The notes under the pieces were generated by a model. That model was not told where the DNA came from and did no database searches. It saw only the letters and a program-made list of their open reading frames with translations. Shown here piece after piece: positions 1 through 8,311 of a stretch of DNA of 64,000 nucleotides; position 1 is the first letter of the stretch; every line of letters starts with the position of its first letter. The DNA is taken from the NCBI RefSeq assembly GCF_009830105.1, contig NZ_WURB01000011.1, positions 62,001 through 126,000 of the forward strand. Direction: 5' to 3'. Both the position numbers and the translations under genes were made by a program. The DNA comes from Microvirga makkahensis (GTDB lineage: Bacteria > Pseudomonadota > Alphaproteobacteria > Rhizobiales > Beijerinckiaceae).

Positions 1-620
1 CAGGCGGAGAAACCCGGCAGGTCGTCGAGATCGAGTGGAGGCAATTTCTTCGCCAGGCGCCTGACGTCCCGGAACTGTCTCTCGATACTCGTGAGGTCCT
101 TCACAGCCGCATTCTGGACCGCCTCGTCATGAGCGGGAAATCCTGTAATGAATCCTGTTGTATGATACCCGTTCAGCGCGAGTGCTGCGCGCAAAGGGTC
201 CATACAGAGCTGGAAGTACGTCGAGCCGATCTTCTTATGGTTTGTTGAATACCCGAGACAAAGCACCGTATCCTCTGCGAGGTACTCTGTGATGTCAGGC
301 CATTCGAAACCATCAAGGAAATCCGAAGCCTGATACTTGGGTCTCGACTTAAGCCCAAAGAGCCTTTGCAGGCTGAATCCTCGCGGGCTGTCGTTCGAAG
401 GCGCGCCCTTCACATGCATGGGGCGGCCTGCATTGTAGATATTGGATGCACGCATCAGGACTTGGGCCTTAACAATTGGCCACACGTCCAGCTCAAGATA
501 GCTCCAGTCATGCTCCTTTTGGCGCTGCGTGCCATTATTCAAGAACCGAAACAGCCGGTCCCATTGAGCGCCGTCAGCAGTTGACTTGGCGGATCCCGCG
601 ACGTTCTGGTTGATGCTCAT
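1..620 (-). CDS. Hypothetical protein of the nonulosonate locus, 3' end missing
   Basis: An uninterrupted frame reads from an ATG at 618-620 to the left edge (206 codons), so the C-terminus is lost. AGGA lies about 7 nt before the ATG. I do not recognise the family. The visible part has an N-terminal charged region with several Trp residues (WDRLF, WSYLEL) followed by a possible Rossmann-like beta strand (TVLCLGYSTNHKKIG). It follows legF and the dehydratase gene on the same strand after a 106-nt gap, so it is probably co-transcribed. By context only it may be a glycosyltransferase or surface-polysaccharide assembly protein using the nonulosonate product. That function is a guess. Confidence 0.7.
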   Translation of the reverse strand, partial: MSINQNVAGSAKSTADGAQWDRLFRFLNNGTQRQKEHDWSYLELDVWPIVKAQVLMRASNIYNAGRPMHVKGAPSNDSPRGFSLQRLFGLKSRPKYQASDFLDGFEWPDITEYLAEDTVLCLGYSTNHKKIGSTYFQLCMDPLRAALALNGYHTTGFITGFPAHDEAVQNAAVKDLTSIERQFRDVRRLAKKLPPLDLDDLPGFSA

Positions 621-726
621 TCCTCAATCCTAGCAGCAGATTGTCGTAGATTGCTGGGACGCTTACCGTAACCGGGACATCAGGGGCGGGCAGCCGAATG
701 CCTGATCGCGGGTGCAAGCGATTTCG

Positions 727-1962
727 TCAAAGCCTTTGATCGAGGTTTGCCTTGGCATCCCGGTGCGTCTCCAGAAATGAAGGCTCGACGCTGGCAATGA
801 TCTCCTTCAATCTTTCCTTGGTTAACAGGGGCTGCGCTCCAAAGTCAGCATTGAGCAACTCGGACGTCGCTGTCAGAACTCGATCGATCGCCTGGCGGTC
901 TGCCGCAACATAGGAAACAGCTTCGAGATTTGGCATTCCAAGATCGAAGGAGGTCTCACTCTCAGTCATGAATTCCTCGTAAGGCTTTTCTCCCGCCGTA
1001 TCACGCGGCGTAAGAAGGAGAGGCCAGCGTCCCTGTTTCAATTCGCTTTCGACGCTCGCGCAGGCGCTCTGCTCGTCCTCATAGATCGCTGGCTCGAGAC
1101 CGTGGTAGCGGATGAAACGTTCAGCGATCCGGTCCAGCGCAACGAGATGCTCCTCCGGATCGAGCTTTGGAACCACAATAGATTGGCCCGGGACGATAAC
1201 CGACGCGATCGCGCAGATTTGTCCCGACTCGGTTAAAGAGACGAAGTACCGTCTTGTGTCCATAGGAGCCGCAATCGGTTCGCGACGGGCAAACCTGTTC
1301 TCGAAGCCCTGAAGCAGGGATCCGTTGGAGAAGGCCACGTTCGCAAAGCGAGCGGAAACTTTAGGACCTTTCAATGCGTGGGACACACTGGAGTTGAACA
1401 GGACATGCTCCATAACCCGCTTCGTAGCACCCATCATGGAGGATGGATTGGCCGCCTTGTCCGTTGATACGGTGAACAGGCGCCCCTTGAAGCCGGCCTC
1501 GCCGATCCATGTCATCAGCTTTGCCTGCTTGATGAGATTCGTCTCGAACATCTGCAGCGTCGAATAGGGATCCTTCTCCGAACGGACATGCTTGAGAGCC
1601 GCAAAGTTGAGAACGAGATCGTAGGGTCGCTCCGAGCCGATGAAATGCCTCATCGCAGCAGAGCCATAGTCCAGTGGCAGGGTCCTAAAATCGTCGGCCG
1701 ACCAATCGAATGGCCTGGATCGCAACTGGCGCACCAGTTCCGCCAGCCCGTTTTCGTTATGGTCGACGACGTGGAGAGCGGCGGGCTTGCGCTTTGCCAG
1801 TTGCAGAACGGTACTCGCCCCGATGGACCCCGCACCTCCGACAACGAGAATGCGACTTCCCTTGATACCGTCGCGCAACCGCTCTTCCACTGCGGCGATG
1901 TCAGTATCAAACAGCGATCCCTCGCGGCCAGTGGCAATCGTATGAATTGGCGGCACAGTCAT
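727..1962 (-). CDS. CapD/FlaA1-type NDP-hexosamine 4,6-dehydratase (LegB role)
   Basis: An extended SDR of about 411 aa. The NAD-binding Rossmann turn GGAGSIGAS is at residues 42-50, the family block NFAALKHVRSEKDPYS near 119-134, and the active-site region STDK (166-169) and MMGATKR (176-182). In this clade (PseB, FlaA1, CapE, PglF) Met replaces the usual SDR Tyr of YxxxK. Members convert an NDP-GlcNAc to a 4-keto-6-deoxy sugar. ATG at 1962 is preferred over the upstream TTG at 1968. It lies 73 nt downstream of legF on the same strand. The C-terminus is longer than PseB. It could supply the LegB step for LegC, but the usual LegB is a different SDR subtype, so the substrate (UDP or GDP form) is open. 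Confidence 0.82.
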   Translation of the reverse strand: MTVPPIHTIATGREGSLFDTDIAAVEERLRDGIKGSRILVVGGAGSIGASTVLQLAKRKPAALHVVDHNENGLAELVRQLRSRPFDWSADDFRTLPLDYGSAAMRHFIGSERPYDLVLNFAALKHVRSEKDPYSTLQMFETNLIKQAKLMTWIGEAGFKGRLFTVSTDKAANPSSMMGATKRVMEHVLFNSSVSHALKGPKVSARFANVAFSNGSLLQGFENRFARREPIAAPMDTRRYFVSLTESGQICAIASVIVPGQSIVVPKLDPEEHLVALDRIAERFIRYHGLEPAIYEDEQSACASVESELKQGRWPLLLTPRDTAGEKPYEEFMTESETSFDLGMPNLEAVSYVAADRQAIDRVLTATSELLNADFGAQPLLTKERLKEIIASVEPSFLETHRDAKANLDQRL

Positions 1963-2035
1963 GTACAAAGCTCGTTTATTGGTAGCAACCCGGCAGTGTT
2001 GTCGTATCCGCTTTCCGGTCCAGACGATAGCTCAA

Positions 2036-2755
2036 TCAGGATTGCTTCGCCTGACGCTGCATCAGAAACTCGGCAAACTCAAAATCATCGGCGTCGTCGA
2101 TGTCAACCGCACGCCTATGGTCCATCACATAGGCTGCCGGCTCCGATGAAAGCAATGTAGAGCGCTGCCGGAACGTATATGGTCTCAGTACATACACGGC
2201 ACCGTTCACGTAGAACACGGGCTCGAGATCCTGGGTCCGGACATAACCTTGGGCAGGAGGGAGATATGATTGCGCCCTTCCCTGACGGAGGTTGTACATC
2301 AGGCGGGGGTGAACGGAGACCTGGGACACAGCGATCGCTGTATCCGCTTGACCCGCCGACTGGACAACGAGGTCGATCGTCCCGTCGATATCCTCGGGCC
2401 GCCTCAGCGGGCTCGTCGGCTGGAGCAGGCACAGGTAGTCCGGCAGCCTGCCCTCATCCCTCTCCAGCCAATCAATGGCGTGAGCCACAACATCATAATG
2501 CGACGACATGTCGCCCGAAAGCTCAGCTGGTCGCATGAAGGGAATTTCTGCCCCTGCCAGCCTCGCCGCCTCTGCGATCTGCGGATCGTCGGTGGAGACA
2601 ATCACTCTCCGGATGTTCTTGGCCTCCAAGGCAGCTAACACGCTCCATGCGATCAACGGGCGTCCGGCCAGGAGCTTCACATTCTTACCAGGCAGGCGCT
2701 TCGATCCACCACGTGCGGTTATCAATGCAACGCAATCGGTTTGACCTGTCGACAT
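2036..2755 (-). CDS. legF: CMP-nonulosonic acid synthetase (LegF/NeuA/PseF family)
   Basis: A 239-aa cytidylyltransferase that activates a nonulosonic acid with CTP to the CMP-sugar donor. The CTP-binding signature ARGGSKRLPGKN is at residues 14-25, followed by STDDPQIAEAA and LQPTSPLRRPEDID, all typical of acylneuraminate cytidylyltransferases. The length matches the single-domain bacterial enzymes. It starts a three-gene minus-strand unit (legF, dehydratase, hypothetical) and is divergent from the LegX gene across 163 nt that probably holds both promoters. The sequence alone does not say whether the sugar is legionaminic, pseudaminic or neuraminic acid; the LegC/LegG neighbours favour legionaminic. 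Confidence 0.88.
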   Translation of the reverse strand: MSTGQTDCVALITARGGSKRLPGKNVKLLAGRPLIAWSVLAALEAKNIRRVIVSTDDPQIAEAARLAGAEIPFMRPAELSGDMSSHYDVVAHAIDWLERDEGRLPDYLCLLQPTSPLRRPEDIDGTIDLVVQSAGQADTAIAVSQVSVHPRLMYNLRQGRAQSYLPPAQGYVRTQDLEPVFYVNGAVYVLRPYTFRQRSTLLSSEPAAYVMDHRRAVDIDDADDFEFAEFLMQRQAKQS

Positions 2756-2918
2756 TGGGACGTCTCAATCTCTGCCGTAACTCTCCGAGCGCTCTATGAA
2801 CCGACCATAAAATGTTATCAAGTATAATTTCGACTGGACTGGCATCTGGATTCGTTGCAAAGAGAGGGTAAATCATTGATAGGGTAGGCACTCAAAGACT
2901 TCAGAGTGTCAACAGGCG
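2756..2918. promoter_or_regulatory. Divergent intergenic region of the nonulosonate locus
   Basis: This 163-nt stretch separates divergently transcribed legF and the LegX-type gene and is clearly more AT-rich than its flanks (for example the run around 2805-2900). It must hold the promoters of both units. I could not assign -35/-10 boxes or an operator with confidence. Confidence 0.4.
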
Positions 2919-3989
2919 ATGAAAAATCACTCAATCCGCGATATCAGCATCAAACCGGACGAATCCCTTTCGGCCGCCATTGCGCGGATCGAAGCGAGTG
3001 GTGGTGAAATTGCCCTGGTTGTTGACGACGCAGGGCGACTGGTCGGCACGATTACAGACGGAGATATCCGTCGCGGCATCCTACGGGGCGCAACACTCGA
3101 TTCGGTGGCCGCGGATGTCATGTACAAGTCGCCTCGCGTCGCCACCCAGAATACCCCCAGGAGCGAGATTGCCGAACGCCTCCGGAGCGACAACCTGCTG
3201 CAGATGCCGATCGTTTCCGATGACGGGATCGTCGTGGACATCGTCTATGCGGACGAACTTCTCCGCCCTGAAATCGCATTACATCCAGTGGTCATCATGG
3301 CCGGGGGGCTTGGGACGCGTCTCCGCCCGATCACAGAAACCATCCCCAAGCCGATGATACCCGTGGGAGGCCGCCCCATTCTGGAGGTCATCATTGAGCG
3401 GTTTCAACAGCAGGGCTTCCGATCCATTACACTCTGCGTCAACCATCTGGCCGAGGTGATTGAAGACTACTTCGAGGACGGAGCGAAGTTCGGCGTCAAT
3501 ATTTCGTACGTGCGTGAAACGAAGCGCATGGGCACTGCAGGTGCATTATCCCTTCTGAAGCCACGCCCGCTCTACCCTGTCATCGTCATGAATGGAGACA
3601 TCCTTACCTTAGTCAACTTCGCGCAGTTATTGTCATATCATTATGACAACAAGGCGCTGGTGACGATGGGTCTTAATAAATACCATTACCAACTGCCTTA
3701 TGGCGTCGTCGAAACGGATCGAAACTGCATCAAGAGCTTTATCGAAAAGCCCAAATACGAATTCTTCGTCAATGCAGGGATCTATGTCATTGGCCCCGAC
3801 GCCTTCAGTCTTATTCCAGGTGATACCTTCTATGATATGCCCACGCTCTTCGAGCAGGTTCCGCAAAGTCAGCGTGCCGCGTTTCCCCTGCACGAATATT
3901 GGCTCGACATCGGACGTCACGATGACTTGGATAAGGCAGATAGCGAATATGAGCGGTTCTTCAACAATCTCGCCATCAAGACTGGATGA
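2919..3989 (+). CDS. ptmE: CBS-domain sugar-1-phosphate nucleotidyltransferase (LegX/PtmE type)
   Basis: A 356-aa protein with two N-terminal CBS motifs (about residues 8-115) fused to a nucleotidyltransferase domain that begins at VVIMAGGLGTRLRP (124-137) and has a nucleotide-sugar region VMNGDIL and the late motif FVNAGIYVI. This CBS-NTP transferase architecture is that of PtmE/LegX, which makes GDP-glucosamine from glucosamine 1-phosphate in the Campylobacter legionaminic acid pathway. CBS domains suggest adenylate-type feedback. It heads a plus-strand pair with legC, 141 nt apart. Its presence argues for the GDP-sugar route, although the base specificity cannot be read directly from sequence. 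Confidence 0.86.
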   Translation: MKNHSIRDISIKPDESLSAAIARIEASGGEIALVVDDAGRLVGTITDGDIRRGILRGATLDSVAADVMYKSPRVATQNTPRSEIAERLRSDNLLQMPIVSDDGIVVDIVYADELLRPEIALHPVVIMAGGLGTRLRPITETIPKPMIPVGGRPILEVIIERFQQQGFRSITLCVNHLAEVIEDYFEDGAKFGVNISYVRETKRMGTAGALSLLKPRPLYPVIVMNGDILTLVNFAQLLSYHYDNKALVTMGLNKYHYQLPYGVVETDRNCIKSFIEKPKYEFFVNAGIYVIGPDAFSLIPGDTFYDMPTLFEQVPQSQRAAFPLHEYWLDIGRHDDLDKADSEYERFFNNLAIKTG

Positions 3990-4130
3990 GCCATTCCCCC
4001 TCCATGCTGCCTCACTCACTTTGAGAGATGCACGAGGATATGAGGTGCCTCCTCCAGGGAAGGCCGATGAAACAAACGCAACAATCCGAATCCGCGTTTC
4101 GCATTCAAATCTGACGCTAAGGACGCTCCC

Positions 4131-5318
4131 ATGATACCGCTTGCAGTCCCCAATCTCGCGGGCAATGAGGCCAAGTACCTCGAAGAATGCGTGGAATCGA
4201 CATTCGTTTCGACGGTCGGCCCCTTCGTCAAGCGTTTCGAAGACATGGTTGCCGCGGCCTCCGGGGCGCCTTTCGCCGTTGCAACATCGGCGGGCACCAC
4301 CGCCCTGCATGCAGGGCTCCTGACCGTCGGCGTGAAGCCGGGGGACCTTGTGATCTGCCCGGCCATGACGTTCATTGCCTCGGCGAATGCGATTGCCCAT
4401 TGTGGCGCCATTCCCTGGCTCATGGACGTGTCCCGAGATACCTGGACGCTTGATCCCCAGTTGATGCGGGAGGAGATCGTCCGAAACGCAAGCCTTGTCG
4501 AGGGCTCTCTCATTCACACCCAGACGGGCAGGCGCGTATCGGCAATCGTACCAGTCTTCACGCTGGGTATCTCGGCCGACATGGACTCCATCGTAGCAGT
4601 CGCCCGTGAATTCGGGCTCAAGATCGTCGTCGATGCAGCCGCCGGCCTCGGCACGACCTACAAGGGCCGACGCCCTGGCGAACTTGGTGCCGACCTGACG
4701 ATGTTCTCCTTCAATGGCAACAAGACGGTCACAGCCGGTGGCGGCGGTGCAATTGCCGGAACAGACGAAGAGTTGATGAGAGCCTTCCGCCATCTCACCA
4801 CGACCGCTCGCGTCGGCGCTGATTATGACCATGATATAGTTGGCTACAACTATCGCATGACCAATCTTCAGGCTGCTGTCGGTTGCGCACAGATGGAGCA
4901 GCTTGACGGGTTCGTAGCGGCCAAGCGCCGGATTGCGGCAACCTACAATCACGCCTTTCGGGACCTGACGATGCTCTCCCCCTTCCCCGACCCGGCCTAT
5001 GGTCAAAGTGCAGCCTGGTTCTCTGGCTTCTACTTCGACAGCGAGGATGGCGCGGCAAAGAGCGCTGACGTCCGCCAGATTCTTCGTGCATCCGGCATCG
5101 ATGCACGTCCGTTCTGGAAACCCATGCACATGCAGGCTCCCTATGCGGAAGCCCCGCGCTCGGCGCTCCCGGTGAGCGAGTATCTTTGGGACAGAATCGT
5201 TACGCTCCCATGCTCAACCCACCTCAGCAACGAGGATCAGGAAAGCGTTATTGAGGCTGTGCTCACTTGGGCTTCCACTCGGGCTCTTCAGGGTTCCAGG
5301 GAGAGGATCAGCGCCTGA
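4131..5318 (+). CDS. legC: PLP-dependent aminotransferase of nonulosonate synthesis (LegC)
   Basis: A 395-aa DegT/DnrJ/EryC1-family aminotransferase that would aminate C4 of a 4-keto-6-deoxy hexosamine nucleotide. The phosphate-binding loop SAGTTALH is at residues 53-60, VVDAAAGLG at 166-174 carries the Asp that contacts the pyridine nitrogen, and FSFNGNKT at 192-199 carries the Schiff-base Lys198. AAGGA sits about 7 nt before the ATG. A weak hairpin (5332-5350) lies between this gene and the convergent legG gene. The LegC assignment rests on family resemblance and on the full pathway nearby. Confidence 0.86.
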   Translation: MIPLAVPNLAGNEAKYLEECVESTFVSTVGPFVKRFEDMVAAASGAPFAVATSAGTTALHAGLLTVGVKPGDLVICPAMTFIASANAIAHCGAIPWLMDVSRDTWTLDPQLMREEIVRNASLVEGSLIHTQTGRRVSAIVPVFTLGISADMDSIVAVAREFGLKIVVDAAAGLGTTYKGRRPGELGADLTMFSFNGNKTVTAGGGGAIAGTDEELMRAFRHLTTTARVGADYDHDIVGYNYRMTNLQAAVGCAQMEQLDGFVAAKRRIAATYNHAFRDLTMLSPFPDPAYGQSAAWFSGFYFDSEDGAAKSADVRQILRASGIDARPFWKPMHMQAPYAEAPRSALPVSEYLWDRIVTLPCSTHLSNEDQESVIEAVLTWASTRALQGSRERISA

Positions 5319-5331
5319 GGGGGCAAATGTG

Positions 5332-5350
5332 GGAGCGAGGATTCCGCTCC
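5332..5350. terminator. Small hairpin between convergent legC and legG
   Basis: GGAGCG and CGCTCC pair across a 7-nt loop in the 48-nt space between the two convergent genes. There is no T-tract, so it is only a weak terminator candidate. Confidence 0.3.
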
Positions 5351-5366
5351 TCCCCGAGCTTGACCT

Positions 5367-6527
5367 TCAAGTGATGGACGGCTCATCGTAAAATCCTTTA
5401 GCGATGAGCCGCTCATCGAGCTCAACTCTCTCTAGAACATTCACGATCCTCTCTGCCGCATGACCATCCCCATAGGGATTGATCATGTTCTTCAGACTGC
5501 GGCGGAAAGGCTCGGACAGAGCCGTCTGAACGCCCCTAAAAATCTCCTCGGGTTCGGCTGGCACATCGATGACATTGGCTGCACGGGTGCGCCCTTTCTG
5601 TCGGTCACCAATGTTGACGGTAGGCACCTTGAAGGACGGCGCCTCGATCAGACCGCTTGACGAGTTTCCAACAACGGCGACCGCCTCACGCAACATTGCC
5701 AGATAGTTGAGGGCACCGAAGTTCTCGATGAGATAGCTGTCCCTATGGACCGAGACGAATTCCCCTATGTGGCGGCGAATGACTGCTCCGCCGGCATCGG
5801 CATTCGGAGCCGTGAAGACGACGGGCACATCGAAACGGCCGAGGGCTGAAAGAAGCGCCGCAATCTGCTCCTCCACCTCGCTAGGCTGGCGTGTCACTGG
5901 GTGGAAGGTCACCAGCAGCGGCTTGACGGCGAGCGACAGGCCAAAGCGCTCCTCAAGCTCCTTACGGCTTGGCAGCGACGCAAGTCTCACGTTATCCAGA
6001 GCCGGAGCGCCGCTGACCGTCACTCGCCATGGTTCTTCGCCCATGCGAATAATCCGCCTTGCGTAGTCCTCCGTCGCAGCAAAGTGCAGATGGGCCATTT
6101 TGGTGATCGCATGACGGAACACATCATCGATAGCGCCGAAGGAGAGTTCCCCCCCATGAATGTGGGCGATTGGTATATTGAAGGGAACAGCTGCCGCAGC
6201 AACAGCGAACATCTCAAAGCGATCACCCAGGACCATCAGAATATCCGGCCGACATCTTGAGAAGTAGTCTGCGAGAGCGACGATCACCTGTCCCGTCGCC
6301 TTCGTCATAGAGGCTTGATCCGCAGAGGTTTCCGACAATGGAATCTCGACTGCTATCGGGCGTCCATCGGACCGAATCTCGTCGATCGTACGCCCCACCT
6401 CCGTAAGATGAGCCCCGCTTACGAGAAGTGAGTATTCAAGCTCGGGGGACGCATCGATCCGATCCATGATCTGTCGGTAGATGCCATAATCGGACCGACC
6501 AACCGACGCGATGAGTATCTTGCGCAT
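5367..6527 (-). CDS. legG: Hydrolysing NDP-sugar 2-epimerase (LegG/NeuC family)
   Basis: A 386-aa GT-B-fold UDP-N-acetylglucosamine 2-epimerase family protein of the hydrolysing type. It releases the nucleotide and inverts C2 to give the free mannosamine-type sugar that NeuB/LegI condenses with phosphoenolpyruvate. Visible signatures are VGRSDYG (9-15, the SRADYG-like start), GDRFE (101-105), AHIHGGE (121-127) and a C-terminal VVGNSSSGLIEAPSF block. It is convergent with legC and divergent from neuB. In a locus with LegC the likely substrate is an NDP-diacetamido-trideoxyglucose rather than UDP-GlcNAc. Confidence 0.88.
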   Translation of the reverse strand: MRKILIASVGRSDYGIYRQIMDRIDASPELEYSLLVSGAHLTEVGRTIDEIRSDGRPIAVEIPLSETSADQASMTKATGQVIVALADYFSRCRPDILMVLGDRFEMFAVAAAAVPFNIPIAHIHGGELSFGAIDDVFRHAITKMAHLHFAATEDYARRIIRMGEEPWRVTVSGAPALDNVRLASLPSRKELEERFGLSLAVKPLLVTFHPVTRQPSEVEEQIAALLSALGRFDVPVVFTAPNADAGGAVIRRHIGEFVSVHRDSYLIENFGALNYLAMLREAVAVVGNSSSGLIEAPSFKVPTVNIGDRQKGRTRAANVIDVPAEPEEIFRGVQTALSEPFRRSLKNMINPYGDGHAAERIVNVLERVELDERLIAKGFYDEPSIT

Positions 6528-6620
6528 GTATGCTCCGCCAAACTTCGGATTATTCTTGCGGCCCCGTCAGGAAACAAGCTAACAAGTCACTAGTCAATTT
6601 TCCAACGAAGGATCTCTGCT

Positions 6621-7664
6621 GTGAAGACCTTCTTCATCGCTGAAATCGGCGTCAACCACAATGGCCGGCTTGACCTTGCGCTCAAACTTGTCGAGGCAGC
6701 GTACGCGGCCGGCGCCCAAGCCGCCAAGTTTCAGACCTTCACGGCCGACGCCCTCGCCGTACCGAACACTCAAACCGTGGCCTACCAGAAGGCGATGAGC
6801 GGGGCGCTGGACCAGCACGCCATGCTGAAATCGCTTGAGCTCAGCGAGAAAGATCATCGCATCATTGCGCAGCGTTGCAGAGAGCTCGGCATCGAGTTCA
6901 TGTCCACAGCCTTCGACAAGCGTTCCATGGATATGCTGTGCGATATAGGGATCAAACGGATCAAGATCCCATCAGGCGAAATCACCAACCTTCCGTACAT
7001 CAAGGATTGTACGCGACGTGGCCTGCCGATCATCCTTTCTACGGGTATGGCTGACCTGGAGGAAGTGAGAGTGGCGGTTGGAGCAGTTCGCGAAGTCCAA
7101 CGTGAACTGTCAGTACCGTCTCCGGCGTTAACCGTTCTCCATTGCACGAGCGCCTATCCGGCAGCCCTTGAGGATGTCAATCTGTTGGCCATGCAGACCA
7201 TGGCGCGGGAGTTAGGCGTGCCGATCGGATACTCCGACCACACCCTGGGCACCTTTGTATCGCCCATTGCAGTGGCGCTGGGCGCGGTCGTTATTGAGAA
7301 GCATATTACACTCGACCGGACAATGCCCGGTCCCGACCATGCCGCCTCTATCGAACCAGATGAACTGAAGGCAATGATCGCACAGATCCGCGAGGTCGAG
7401 ACCCTGTTGGGCGACGGCATCAAGCAGGCGCGCCCAGCGGAATACGAGGCACGCAGGCTTGTTCGCCGTGGCCTGAAGGCTACACGGGTCATCGAAGCAG
7501 GGACGGTTCTTCAGGAGAGCGACATCGCTATCCTACGCCCTGCTAGCGGTTTGGCACCTGGCTCTTACGAGACCGTCATTGGAAGGCGCGTCGTGAACTC
7601 GCTCGATGCCGGACAGCCTATCACGCAGGACGACCTTGAGGCATCTGAAGGGCTGGCCAGATGA
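6621..7664 (+). CDS. legI: Nonulosonic acid synthase (NeuB/LegI)
   Basis: A 347-aa sialic-acid-synthase family enzyme: a TIM barrel (residues 1 to about 275, starting KTFFIAEIGVNHNG) followed by a C-terminal SAF antifreeze-like domain (about 286-345). It condenses a 2,4-diacetamido-trideoxymannose or ManNAc-type sugar with phosphoenolpyruvate. It starts with GTG, with AGGA about 9 nt upstream; no better ATG exists. Its stop overlaps the start of the neuD-like gene by 4 nt (ATGA), indicating translational coupling. Confidence 0.9.
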   Translation: MKTFFIAEIGVNHNGRLDLALKLVEAAYAAGAQAAKFQTFTADALAVPNTQTVAYQKAMSGALDQHAMLKSLELSEKDHRIIAQRCRELGIEFMSTAFDKRSMDMLCDIGIKRIKIPSGEITNLPYIKDCTRRGLPIILSTGMADLEEVRVAVGAVREVQRELSVPSPALTVLHCTSAYPAALEDVNLLAMQTMARELGVPIGYSDHTLGTFVSPIAVALGAVVIEKHITLDRTMPGPDHAASIEPDELKAMIAQIREVETLLGDGIKQARPAEYEARRLVRRGLKATRVIEAGTVLQESDIAILRPASGLAPGSYETVIGRRVVNSLDAGQPITQDDLEASEGLAR

Positions 7665-8311
7665 AGCGGGTTGTCTGCTTCGGCGCAGGGGGGCATGCCA
7701 AGGTCGTACTCGATGCGCTTGCGCTCGCCTTCCCTGCGGAAGAGGTTGAAGTGGCAGGGCTAGTTGCGCCGTCTGCGAGCACCGGCCCGTCGCTGGGCTA
7801 CCCTCACCTGGGAAGTGACGCGGCGCTGGCTACTATCGTTGCTCAGCGCCAACTCACGCATTTTATAGTCGGAATCGGCAGCGTACGCGGCGGCGGCACA
7901 CTTCGTCCGAAGTTGTTTGAACTGGCACTGGACGCCGGCCTTACACCACTGACGGTTATACATCCCAGCGCGACCGTTGCGCGCTCCGCCAGTATTGGCC
8001 TGGGCAGCGTTATATTGGCTGGTGCGGTTGTCCAGCCTGGAGTGCAGCTTGACAGCAACGTGATTGTCAACACGCGTGCCAGCATCGATCACGACAGCCG
8101 AGTTGGCAAACACACCCATATCGCTCCGGGCGTCACCTGTTCCGGAAATGTCTCCATTGGCGAAAACTCTCATATCGGAACGGCAGCGACTATCATCGAA
8201 GGGATCGCGATCGGACACGCCGCAACGATTGGCGCAGGTGCGGTGGTTGTCAGAAACTGTCCAGATAACGCAACCGTTTACGGTGTCCCGGCCCGTGAAA
8301 AGGACGCATGA
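7661..8311 (+). CDS. NeuD/PglD/LegH-type sugar N- or O-acyltransferase
   Basis: A 216-aa left-handed beta-helix acyltransferase. The N-terminal Rossmann-like PglD_N domain has the loop CFGAGGHAKVV. Hexapeptide repeats run from about residue 95 to the end and include INTRASIDHDSRVGKHTHIA-type repeats with the candidate catalytic His in IDHD. Such proteins acetylate the 4-amino group of UDP- or GDP-4-amino sugars (PglD, LegH) or O-acetylate sialic acids (NeuD). After LegC, acetylation of the new amino group is the missing step, so LegH is the likelier role. It overlaps neuB by 4 nt and ends the plus-strand unit. Confidence 0.82.
   Translation: MKRVVCFGAGGHAKVVLDALALAFPAEEVEVAGLVAPSASTGPSLGYPHLGSDAALATIVAQRQLTHFIVGIGSVRGGGTLRPKLFELALDAGLTPLTVIHPSATVARSASIGLGSVILAGAVVQPGVQLDSNVIVNTRASIDHDSRVGKHTHIAPGVTCSGNVSIGENSHIGTAATIIEGIAIGHAATIGAGAVVVRNCPDNATVYGVPAREKDA

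Noticed and set aside
3633..5129. 498-codon minus-strand frame opposite legX and legC
   Set aside because: His/Arg/Gly-rich shadow of well-supported genes on the plus strand, with no domain or ribosome binding site.
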